From Marinobacter sp. JH2 (lineage in GTDB: Bacteria > Pseudomonadota > Gammaproteobacteria > Pseudomonadales > Oleiphilaceae), in NCBI RefSeq assembly GCF_004353225.1, contig NZ_CP037934.1:434001-498000 (forward strand): a stretch of DNA of 64,000 nt, given 5' to 3'. The position numbers and the translations under genes were made by a program. This document shows, piece by piece, positions 8,673-16,137 of this stretch. Under the pieces are notes generated by a model. That model was not told where the DNA came from. It saw nothing but the letters and a program-made list of their open reading frames with translations, and did not search any database. The first letter of the stretch is position 1, and each line of letters opens with the position of its first letter.

Positions 8673-10577
8673 ATGGCGTTCGAATTCGGTACCCAGAAAC
8701 TCAATATCCGGAACCCGTTCCGGTTTGAGGGGTTAGTGCGGTCTATCCGGGGTTTGGTGTTAACAGCAATCGGCGTGTACCTCTTGTTGCAGATTCAACC
8801 GTTGCTCTCTATCGATAAAGCTCATGCATGGCTCAGCTTGGCCATTGGTAGTGTGTTTGTCATTGGTGGTTTCAAAGCTCTGGGTATCGGGCTCTTTCAG
8901 GTGATGCGCTTTTTCGTTGGTCGGGCGGCGCCAGCCTCTCTTACGAAGAATGTCGCAAGGGAAGCCGTCCAAGAAAAAGAGCCTGCGCTATACACGGCTC
9001 AAACTATTCACAATATGTTGATGAGTAAAAGCAACCCTACGTTCACAGAACCTCAGGGCTGGTTTGCGCGTGCAGTGCACTCAATTTTTCCAGGGCTTAT
9101 CGTTACTCCTTGGCCTATTCGGAACACCGCTCAAACGCTGGTTATGAAAATTACCCGAAGCCTCATTGCTTTAGGCGCATTTTTAGTGGCGTCTTTGGTT
9201 ATCGTGATGGTATTTGCTGGGTCAGAGGGCGGTGACGCCGGAAGTGCGGTGATCACATTGGCGTTTCAGGTCGTATTGCTGGTCTATCTTGGCCTTGTTT
9301 GGGTAAAGCTGGGCAATCCTTTGGCACGTGAAAATATGACAAAGCTGCACACATACTCCAGTGGTGGCTTGGCCTTGGTGGTGGTGGGCGCCATCGTCAT
9401 TCCGGTTTTGATGGCGCAAGGCTGGATCGCGCTTTGGCAAAACGTAAGCTTTCGAGACAGGGCGGCCTTTGTCGAATTGTTGCCGGCTCTTGAACCCATC
9501 TTCCGAACGGGAACCCTGCTCACATTGACCGTTGTCTGTGCAGCCGTGGTTGCGGCAGTGGCTGTGGTCTTGATCCGTGCTCGCATTCGGATGGTGGAGA
9601 TCAAAACCAGCAGTTCCGAGAAGAACAGCAGCTGGCGTTTCGACTTGCATCCACGGCAAATCTTCACAACCCTGAGGGATCTGGTTTTGATGCAGCGCCG
9701 AGAGCAGGAATTGCCGAATCGCATGTATCAGGATGACAATGATACAGGGCAGGCAAACCGTGATAACGAACAGTTTAACGGCGATTTGATCACTGAGATT
9801 CAACCTGTCGTTGAAGAGGTTTCTGAGCCTGCCACTATGCGGTACGCACGGATTGCGGGCACGGTGACGGCACAAGTGCTCATGCTGATCGGCGCGATTC
9901 TGTTCTGGCAGGGCGCGGACAGTGTGTTGGTTCACATGAGCGTATGGGATCTGCTTGTCTCTCAGCGTGCCAGTGTAGGCGTGTTGCTCGATCAGCTGTT
10001 GATTCCGGTAGGCGGAACAGTCGCTATGCTGCTTGCGGGTTTTCTGATGATGGGCTTTGGTCGCACGCTGGACAGAATCTGCCATATGTTCTGGGCTGAA
10101 ATTTTCTTCCGCTCCAAAGTGTTTGATTTTCACTGTGAAGGCACCGTTATGCGCGCGACTCATTATCGCGGCGCGGATCGCCACAGTTCATCCAGTGAGC
10201 AGGACGTTTTCACTTTTGATGCGACCTATTTTGCGTTGGCTGCCGACTTTGTCAGTTCCACCTTTGCGGTTTCGGGGCAATATAATCTGGAACAGCCTCG
10301 CTACGTTTTGTCGATGAGCCCCTGCGATGGTTTTATGAACAGCATTGTGGGCGACTTGGAAGATGAATTCCGTCGCAGAGATGACGAAATCCAAAGCGAC
10401 AAGAAGGCGGATAAAGAGCAACGGCTTGATTATATTCGCCAGGAGCAAGAGGCACGCCGCACCGGTGATTTGGCAGCTCAGGGTTTGACGTCTCCGCAGC
10501 AAAGGGCGATAGAGTCTGAGATGCCGGTTGACGCAGACCGAGAGAAGATTAGTCGTTGGGAAGGTGAGGCAGACTAA
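8673..10577 (+). CDS. Membrane protein of unknown function, 634 residues
   Basis: I do not recognise this family. The protein has two N-terminal hydrophobic helices (about 25-45 and 55-80), another group near 160-275 and a third near 395-465. These are separated by a cytoplasmic-looking stretch (310-385) and followed by a hydrophilic, highly charged C-terminus of about 170 residues with a coiled-coil-like end rich in Arg, Glu and Gln. There is a small Cys/His-containing stretch (ICHMFWAEI, DFHCEG) around residue 470-490. The start is the ATG at 8673 with AAGGA upstream. It is divergent from the MscS gene over 151 bases, which may mean common control, perhaps in envelope stress; that is inference. 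Confidence 0.75.
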   Translation: MAFEFGTQKLNIRNPFRFEGLVRSIRGLVLTAIGVYLLLQIQPLLSIDKAHAWLSLAIGSVFVIGGFKALGIGLFQVMRFFVGRAAPASLTKNVAREAVQEKEPALYTAQTIHNMLMSKSNPTFTEPQGWFARAVHSIFPGLIVTPWPIRNTAQTLVMKITRSLIALGAFLVASLVIVMVFAGSEGGDAGSAVITLAFQVVLLVYLGLVWVKLGNPLARENMTKLHTYSSGGLALVVVGAIVIPVLMAQGWIALWQNVSFRDRAAFVELLPALEPIFRTGTLLTLTVVCAAVVAAVAVVLIRARIRMVEIKTSSSEKNSSWRFDLHPRQIFTTLRDLVLMQRREQELPNRMYQDDNDTGQANRDNEQFNGDLITEIQPVVEEVSEPATMRYARIAGTVTAQVLMLIGAILFWQGADSVLVHMSVWDLLVSQRASVGVLLDQLLIPVGGTVAMLLAGFLMMGFGRTLDRICHMFWAEIFFRSKVFDFHCEGTVMRATHYRGADRHSSSSEQDVFTFDATYFALAADFVSSTFAVSGQYNLEQPRYVLSMSPCDGFMNSIVGDLEDEFRRRDDEIQSDKKADKEQRLDYIRQEQEARRTGDLAAQGLTSPQQRAIESEMPVDADREKISRWEGEAD

Positions 10578-10604
10578 GATGAGCCCTAGGGAAGGCTAAG
10601 CGCT

Positions 10605-11243
10605 CTACTGTGTTGTCAAATAGGCGGCAAGCGATTCAATATCCCCGTCAGACAACACCGTAGCAATCCCAATCATCGGAGTGCTGTGCTGCGTCGGGTC
10701 CATATGTTTGAAACGGTTAAGTGCAATGCCCAGATACTCCGCAGGCTGCCCCGCCAACCTTGGCATATTCTGAAAGCCCTGAGCCATCTGCCCATGACAC
10801 CCCGCACAACGTATTTTAAATAAGGATTCACCGGCGTCGATGAGGGCTGGATTCGGGCTTGGGCGAGCATTTGCCTTCTGCTGGCTGAAATAAACCGCGA
10901 TATTGATTTGCTCGTCTACGGATAGAGTTTTCGCGAGCTTAGACATGACGTAGTCTTCGCGCGTGCCGTTCCCGAATTTTTCAAATTGATCGAAGAGGTA
11001 CTGCGGGTGTTGCGCCGCTAGATTCGGGATGTAATCGCGTTTGCTATTACCGTCTTTCCCGTGGCAGTAACCGCAAAACCGGATCCGCTCCTGGCCAGCT
11101 TCGTAGGCGGCTTGCCGCCCTTGATCATCGGCCATAATGGCTCGTAACTCCGACATGACATCGGTGCTTTCCGCCTGAACCAGCGCCGAGAAGCTCATGC
11201 CCGCCACAACCAAGAAGTATCTAATTCGAAGACCAAAAATCAT
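10605..11243 (-). CDS. Periplasmic diheme cytochrome c (c4-like)
   Basis: The protein has two heme c sites, CGYCH and CAGCH, each in a cytochrome c domain of about 80 residues, with distal Met candidates in DYVMSKL and HSTPMIG. Starting at the ATG at 11241-11243 gives a proper signal peptide (MIFGLRIRYFLVVAGMSFSALVQA) and a 212-residue precursor, and AGGG sits 7 bases upstream. A reading frame extends further upstream but would bury the signal peptide. The cytochrome c4 type usually passes electrons from the bc1 complex to terminal oxidases or reductases. It is convergent with the gene at 8673. Confidence 0.88.
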   Translation of the reverse strand: MIFGLRIRYFLVVAGMSFSALVQAESTDVMSELRAIMADDQGRQAAYEAGQERIRFCGYCHGKDGNSKRDYIPNLAAQHPQYLFDQFEKFGNGTREDYVMSKLAKTLSVDEQINIAVYFSQQKANARPSPNPALIDAGESLFKIRCAGCHGQMAQGFQNMPRLAGQPAEYLGIALNRFKHMDPTQHSTPMIGIATVLSDGDIESLAAYLTTQ

Positions 11244-11447
11244 ACTGCACCCTTTAGTTCGGACTGTAGTCCGGAAAACAATGCAGGTTAGCGTCGACAT
11301 AAGAGTGAGGTCTTGAGAAAGGTCAATAAAAACGGAATCTTGGACAGGGGCCAAACGCCCTGAGCATCTCGTCACAGAAAATGCACGGGGGTCTGGCTTA
11401 GCAAAGTTTGGTAACATGGGCGAATGCTAAGCAGGGAGCGACTGATC

Positions 11448-12215
11448 ATGCACTACAGTTCAATACTACCGGATGTCATTAAAATCGCAGATGAAGCCAG
11501 TGAGCGGGTTCTGCACATCTATCAATCCGATTTCAAAGTGCAGTATAAAGAGGATCATTCGCCCATCACGGCGGCAGACATGGCCAGCCATGAAATGATC
11601 GTGAAAGGGCTGCGAAGCATCAGTCGCGACATCCCGATTCTTTCGGAAGAAGGCGAGCAGGTGCCTTGGGAAGAACGCAAACACTGGCGTCGGTTCTGGT
11701 TGATAGACCCTATCGACGGCACTAAAGAGTTCACGCAGCGTAGCAGCGAGTTCACGGTCAACATTGCCTTGATTGAAGACGGCCAACCCATCATGGGCGT
11801 GGTAACGGCCCCTGCATTAAAGGAGGCTTATTGGGGTATAAAGGGTGAGGGCGCTTTTAAGCGCGACCGAACCGGCCGCACCCATCGCATCCATGTGGCC
11901 GAGCCAAAGGGTATCAAGCGAGTGGTAGCCAGCAAAAACCATCTCACCGATGAAACCCGCGCCTTTATCGAAACCCTGGGTGAACACGAAACCGTTCAGG
12001 CCGGCAGTTCTCTTAAATTCTGCCGTATCGCCGAAGGCCACGCCGACATCTATCCCCGTATGGGTCTTACCTGCGAATGGGACACCGCCGCTGCACACGC
12101 CGTGCTATTGGCTGCCGGCGGCAAAGTACAAACGCTGCATAACACTCCACTGCAGTACGGCAAAGAAGACATCCTTAACCCGCACTTCATCGCGGCAGGT
12201 AGTTGGTACTTTTAG
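11448..12215 (+). CDS. cysQ: 3'(2'),5'-bisphosphate nucleotidase CysQ
   Basis: CysQ is a magnesium-dependent phosphatase that hydrolyses PAP (3'-phosphoadenosine 5'-phosphate) to AMP, removing the product of sulfotransferases and PAPS reductase. The inositol monophosphatase-fold motifs are visible: LSEEG with the metal-binding Glu, DPIDGTKEF near residues 87-95 and CEWDTAAAHAVL near 205. The start at ATG 11448 has GGGAG upstream; the ATG at 11424 has none. Being immediately upstream of rfaH and the capsule block that encodes a sulfotransferase, it fits PAP removal during polysaccharide sulfation as well as ordinary cysteine synthesis. Confidence 0.9.
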   Translation: MHYSSILPDVIKIADEASERVLHIYQSDFKVQYKEDHSPITAADMASHEMIVKGLRSISRDIPILSEEGEQVPWEERKHWRRFWLIDPIDGTKEFTQRSSEFTVNIALIEDGQPIMGVVTAPALKEAYWGIKGEGAFKRDRTGRTHRIHVAEPKGIKRVVASKNHLTDETRAFIETLGEHETVQAGSSLKFCRIAEGHADIYPRMGLTCEWDTAAAHAVLLAAGGKVQTLHNTPLQYGKEDILNPHFIAAGSWYF

Positions 12216-12229
12216 AGATTGGGTTTTTT

Positions 12230-12709
12230 ATGATTTGGTACGCGCTTCAGCATAAGCCGGCACAAGGTGATCGGGCGGTTCAGCATTTGCAGAATCAAGA
12301 GATTGCCTGTTTTTACCCGAAGATCGAGGTGGAGAAAATTAAGGCGGGTAAGCGTGCTAGGAGGCTAGAGCCGCTGTTTCCCGGGTATATCTTTGTGAGG
12401 CTGGAACAAACCGACCCGATGTGGGCGAAGCTACGCTCCACTCGCGGTGTGCTGCGCATGGTCAGTTTTGCCAACAAGCCGGCGGCGATTGCCGATGAGG
12501 TGGTTGAGCACATCAAAACCAGTATGGGCAAGGTGGCGGAGCAGGGCGGTATTAAAGCGGGACAAGCAATAGAGTTAGACGATGGCCCGTTCAAGGGTCT
12601 GGGGGTCATCTTTCAGGCTTACGATGGCGAAGAACGCGCCATAGTGCTCATCAGCTTTATGCAGAAACAGCAGCGGGTGAGTGTGCCGGTGTCGGCGATT
12701 CGGCCGTGA
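12230..12709 (+). CDS. rfaH: Transcription antitermination protein RfaH (NusG paralogue)
   Basis: RfaH is a specialised NusG paralogue that is recruited to RNA polymerase paused at ops elements, suppresses termination, and promotes translation of long surface-polysaccharide operons. The start MIWYALQHKPAQGDRAVQHL (ATG 12230) opens the NGN domain, which continues with LFPGYIFVRL; a KOW-like domain follows (ELDDGPFKGLGVIFQ, about residues 108-155). Length, 159 residues, is normal. An upstream in-frame start at 12203 would add nine residues unlike the family. An exact ops element lies 287 bases after its stop, within the start of wzi, and another at 44541. Confidence 0.92.
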   Translation: MIWYALQHKPAQGDRAVQHLQNQEIACFYPKIEVEKIKAGKRARRLEPLFPGYIFVRLEQTDPMWAKLRSTRGVLRMVSFANKPAAIADEVVEHIKTSMGKVAEQGGIKAGQAIELDDGPFKGLGVIFQAYDGEERAIVLISFMQKQQRVSVPVSAIRP

Positions 12710-12833
12710 GTCAAGCGTGGCTCGGGGTGCATTCAGAGCTGTTGAATGTGTCCGGGCTTACCCCATATTGGGCCTTTTACAAAAGTTTACGTTAGTAACT
12801 TGTTGATTATCTATATGCAAAAGTAATTGTCAC

Positions 12834-12861
12834 TTGTTTGTCGCTCAGCTTCTAGTAGAAT
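12834..12861 (+). promoter_or_regulatory. Possible sigma-70 promoter of the capsule block
   Basis: In the 254-base gap between rfaH and wzi, TTGTTT and TAGAAT are spaced by 16 bases. The -10 element matches five of six positions and the -35 only three. A promoter is expected here because ops lies downstream, but this exact assignment is weak. Confidence 0.3.
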
Positions 12862-12963
12862 TCCCCACCGCTTCGGAATAGTATTTTTTTCATAAACCTG
12901 ACAGGGATCACGTTAGGGCCTTCCTTTTTTGGCTTTCTTCCCTGCACTGAAAAAGTAAATCGT

Positions 12964-14460
12964 ATGCCTTTAACGCACTGGACTCGGGTCGGTGGGGCGG
13001 TAGCGTGCCTGATCGGCCTTGTTTCGACCTCGGCCACCTATGCCTCACCTTGGATCGAACCCGGCGATGCTCGTGCCCGTTTTGCACTGCAAAAGCTGGC
13101 GGATCGCGGTCATTTTGATCGAACCGTTTCTACCTGGCCGGTGATGTGGAGTAGCGTGGCGAAAGATATCAATGACAGTGTCACCTCGGATGTCACCGCA
13201 ACAGCCGGTGCCGTGGCTTATTTGAACGCCGAACAACAGGCGCAGTTTTCCGGTGGAACCCGGGCCGAGCTCACGTTGGCGGGCAGTTCCGAACAGCCGT
13301 TAGTTCAGGGCTTTGGTGATACCCGCCAGGAAGAAGGGCAGGCAACATTAGATTTGCAATGGCAGGGCGAACATTGGGCACTTGGCCTATCGCCTTCGGT
13401 TGTCGCTAACCCGACAGACGACGAAGAATACCGTTACGATGGCAGCTACCTCGCTGCAACGCTTGGCAACTGGGTGTTTGGCGCAGGTGCTATAGACCGC
13501 TGGTGGGGGCCGGGTTGGCAGTCTAGTTTGATTCTTTCCAATAACGCCCGGCCCATTCCGGCTGTTTGGCTTAATCGAAAGCGGGATCTCGCGCCCACGA
13601 CATCGTGGCTGAGCTGGATTGGCCCTTGGAATTTCACCCTCTTTGCCGGTCAGTATCAGGATGAGCGAGTGATTGACGCCCCCAAACTCATTGGAATGCG
13701 CATTACATTCCGCCCAATACAGGGCCTTGATGTAGGCCTCTCACGGGCCATTATGTTCGGCGGCGAAGGTCGGCCTGAAAACGGCTCCACTTTGTGGAAT
13801 GCCCTAACGGGTAGAGACAACAGCCAAGACGGTGGCGAAAACGACCCGGGCAACCAGCTTGCCAGTATCGACATACGCTACGGTTTTTCCGTGGGCAGCC
13901 AAAGTATGGGGCTGTACACCCAAATGATGGGTGAAGACGAAGCAGGAGCTTTTCCCGCACGGAAATCCTGGTTGTTGGGGTTGGATTGGACTACGGATTT
14001 CCTCAACACAGACCAGCAATGGTTCTTGGAATATGCCAACACTACGGCGGACGACCTCTTTGGCGACGCCATGCCCAATGTTACGTACAACCACTTTAAC
14101 TACAATACCGGCTACCGACACCACGGCCGAAACTTTGCTAGCACTTTCGAAGGCGACGCCGAAGCTATCTCCCTTGGCGCGTTCCAGTTTTTCGATAACG
14201 GCGACAACCTCTCTGCGACAATCAGCTACGCAGAACTGAACAGTGACGGCGCTGTACGCACTGTGATGCCAGATCCCAACGTGCAGTACTTTATTCCCGC
14301 AAACAACCAGAAAGTCGGCATTCTTAATCTTGGTTATAGCACCGATTTCCTCAGGGGCCGGCTGGAACTGAACTTGCGTGGCACCGACAAGAAAATTGAG
14401 TTGGCTTCTGGTGAGCTCGATCAGTGGTCTGTCGGCGCGAGTTGGCGTTATCGCTTCTAG
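12964..14460 (+). CDS. wzi: Capsule assembly outer-membrane protein, Wzi family
   Basis: A 498-residue exported protein: signal peptide about residues 1-27 (VACLIGLVSTSATYA before SPW), an N-terminal helical part, then a repeated pattern of amphipathic beta strands ending in the aromatic C-terminal SWRYRF, as expected for an outer-membrane barrel. The Wzi family anchors or organises group 1-type capsule at the surface, and wzi opens the wzi-wza-wzb-wzc set here, as in Escherichia and Klebsiella. The ops element overlaps codons 11-15 of the signal peptide region, which is unusual. Family call from layout and context. Confidence 0.85.
   Translation: MPLTHWTRVGGAVACLIGLVSTSATYASPWIEPGDARARFALQKLADRGHFDRTVSTWPVMWSSVAKDINDSVTSDVTATAGAVAYLNAEQQAQFSGGTRAELTLAGSSEQPLVQGFGDTRQEEGQATLDLQWQGEHWALGLSPSVVANPTDDEEYRYDGSYLAATLGNWVFGAGAIDRWWGPGWQSSLILSNNARPIPAVWLNRKRDLAPTTSWLSWIGPWNFTLFAGQYQDERVIDAPKLIGMRITFRPIQGLDVGLSRAIMFGGEGRPENGSTLWNALTGRDNSQDGGENDPGNQLASIDIRYGFSVGSQSMGLYTQMMGEDEAGAFPARKSWLLGLDWTTDFLNTDQQWFLEYANTTADDLFGDAMPNVTYNHFNYNTGYRHHGRNFASTFEGDAEAISLGAFQFFDNGDNLSATISYAELNSDGAVRTVMPDPNVQYFIPANNQKVGILNLGYSTDFLRGRLELNLRGTDKKIELASGELDQWSVGASWRYRF
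12996..13007 (+). promoter_or_regulatory. ops element (RfaH recruitment site), capsule block
   Basis: GGCGGTAGCGTG is an exact match to the core ops sequence of enterobacterial JUMPstart regions. The preceding GGTCGGTGG is almost the same as the sequence in front of the second copy at 44541. It lies 32 bases inside the wzi coding sequence. RfaH is encoded 287 bases upstream, so the functional partner is present. Confidence 0.88.
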
Positions 14461-14482
14461 GGTTTGCTTTCTGGGACCCTAG
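14457..14482 (+). other. Hairpin between wzi and wza
   Basis: A 7-base inverted repeat CTAGGGT / ACCCTAG with a 12-base loop starts at the wzi stop codon. No run of T follows, so it is not a standard terminator; it might pause polymerase or stabilise the wzi mRNA. Confidence 0.35.
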
Positions 14483-14552
14483 GTATGCAACAAAGTAAAG
14501 TTCCGGTTATTATCGGCTCCCAAACAACCAAAATTGCCCCGGCACCACGACT

Positions 14553-15677
14553 ATGTTTTTAAGGATTTTGCTCCCTTTCGCTTTATTGGCTCTGCAAGGC
14601 TGCGCCTTCGCACCTGGGTCGCACATCAGTACTGGCGGCTGGAATGCCGATTACGAAAGCCCGAAAGAAGAAGACCTCTCGAGCTTGGTGAACGTCAGCC
14701 GCATTGGACCTGATACCTTGCGCCACGCCATAGTGGCTGAAGTGCCCGCACCCAGGACGGAGCTCATTCGTGACGATAGTGCATATGAATACCGCATCGG
14801 CATTGGCGACGTTCTGCAGGTAACGGTCTGGGACCATCCGGAACTCACCATACCCGCCGGCTCTAACCGTAGCTCACAAGAATCCGGCAACGTGGTAAAT
14901 GAGAACGGTACTATCTACTACCCGTACATTGGCTATGTGGATGTGGCAGGGCTCACGACGCTGGAAATCCGTGAAGAAATCGCCAATCGTTTATCCACCT
15001 ACATTGAGTCGCCCCAGGTAGATGTGTCTGTGGCCGGTTTTCGCAGTCAGCGGGTTTATGTGAGCGGCGCGGTTGAAAAACCGGGGGTTTACCCGCTCAC
15101 GAATGTACCCACGCGCATCGTCGATGCCATCAGTCAGGCGGGCGGGTTGGATATGTCAGAAGGTGCAGACTGGCGCAACGTAACCCTTACCCGTGATGGC
15201 ATGGATTATCGCCTCTCATTGAAAGCCGTGTACGAACAGGGCAACAAGTTGCATAACGTGTTGCTGCAAAGTGGCGATGTGATCAACGTTCCACTGGGTG
15301 ACGATCAGAAAGTGTTTGTGTTGGGCGAAGTGGGCACCACGAAAACCCTGCCGATGGGGCGAAATGGTCTTACCCTGGCCGAGGCGATTTCGAATGTGGG
15401 TGGCCTGGATCAGCGCCAGTCGGATGCAACGGGAGTGTTCGTAGTAAGACGCTCAGAAAACGCCTCACCAGACAGCAAATACTTGATTGACATGTATCAG
15501 TTGAACTTGAAAGACGCGACAGCCCTGGTGTTGGCCGACAGCTTTAATTTGCAAAATCGCGACATGGTCTATGTTACTGCTGCCCCTCTGGCGCGCTGGA
15601 ACCGCGTAGTATCGTTGTTGGTGCCATCCTTCTCGGCCCTGTTCCTGGGTGACCGGGCCCTTAATCTCGGTAACTGA
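14553..15677 (+). CDS. wza: Polysaccharide export outer-membrane lipoprotein Wza
   Basis: Wza forms the octameric outer-membrane channel through which capsule leaves the cell. The precursor starts with a lipoprotein signal, MFLRILLPFALLALQGC, with the lipid-modified Cys at 17. The polysaccharide export (Poly_export) domain is at about 75-170 (YRIGIGDVLQVTVWDHPEL), followed by SLBB domains (VYVSGAVEKPGVYPL; KVFVLGEVG) and a C-terminal amphipathic helix that would form the outer-membrane ring. Length of 374 is normal. wzb follows after 10 bases. Confidence 0.94.
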   Translation: MFLRILLPFALLALQGCAFAPGSHISTGGWNADYESPKEEDLSSLVNVSRIGPDTLRHAIVAEVPAPRTELIRDDSAYEYRIGIGDVLQVTVWDHPELTIPAGSNRSSQESGNVVNENGTIYYPYIGYVDVAGLTTLEIREEIANRLSTYIESPQVDVSVAGFRSQRVYVSGAVEKPGVYPLTNVPTRIVDAISQAGGLDMSEGADWRNVTLTRDGMDYRLSLKAVYEQGNKLHNVLLQSGDVINVPLGDDQKVFVLGEVGTTKTLPMGRNGLTLAEAISNVGGLDQRQSDATGVFVVRRSENASPDSKYLIDMYQLNLKDATALVLADSFNLQNRDMVYVTAAPLARWNRVVSLLVPSFSALFLGDRALNLGN

Positions 15678-15687
15678 GCCTAAGCCC

Positions 15688-16122
15688 ATGTTTAATCATA
15701 TATTGGTGCTTTGCGTGGGCAACATTTGCCGTAGCCCGGTTGCAGAAGCATTGTTGAAAAGGAGCCTGCCAGAAAAGACCGTCGAATCTGCAGGATTGGG
15801 TGCGCTCGTAGATCATGGCGCAGACGCAACGGCGGCTGGCCTGGCAGAGCAGGCGGGCCTGGATCTCAGCCAGCACCGTGCAAGGCAAGTAACGATCGAT
15901 CACCTGCGGCGAGCCGATCTTATTTTGGTTATGAGTGAAGGGCAGCGGGCCCAGGTTCGCTCGCTGGACCCAACGGCCGCGGGTAAAACCATGCTGCTTA
16001 GCCACTGGCTACCGGGAAAGCCGGACGTTCCAGACCCCTATAAAAAAAGCCGCGAAGCTTTCGTGCACGTACATCAACTACTCGAAGAAGCCGTACACGC
16101 CTGGCTTCCCCGATTGAAATAA
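15688..16122 (+). CDS. wzb: Low-molecular-weight protein tyrosine phosphatase Wzb
   Basis: This is the cytoplasmic phosphatase that dephosphorylates the tyrosine-rich tail of Wzc, allowing cycling needed for capsule assembly. The P-loop CVGNICRSP (C(X)5R(S/T)) is at residues 9-17 from the ATG at 15688, and the catalytic Asp is in DVPDPY. Starting further upstream would overlap wza and add a non-homologous leader. 144 residues, as usual. It sits between wza and wzc. Confidence 0.94.
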   Translation: MFNHILVLCVGNICRSPVAEALLKRSLPEKTVESAGLGALVDHGADATAAGLAEQAGLDLSQHRARQVTIDHLRRADLILVMSEGQRAQVRSLDPTAAGKTMLLSHWLPGKPDVPDPYKKSREAFVHVHQLLEEAVHAWLPRLK

Positions 16123-16137
16123 CAGCAAGAGCGACGA

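Noticed and set aside
10605..11417. Longer version of the cytochrome c gene starting at 11417
   Set aside because: The extra 58 residues precede a perfect signal peptide and lack a ribosome-binding site; start moved to 11243.
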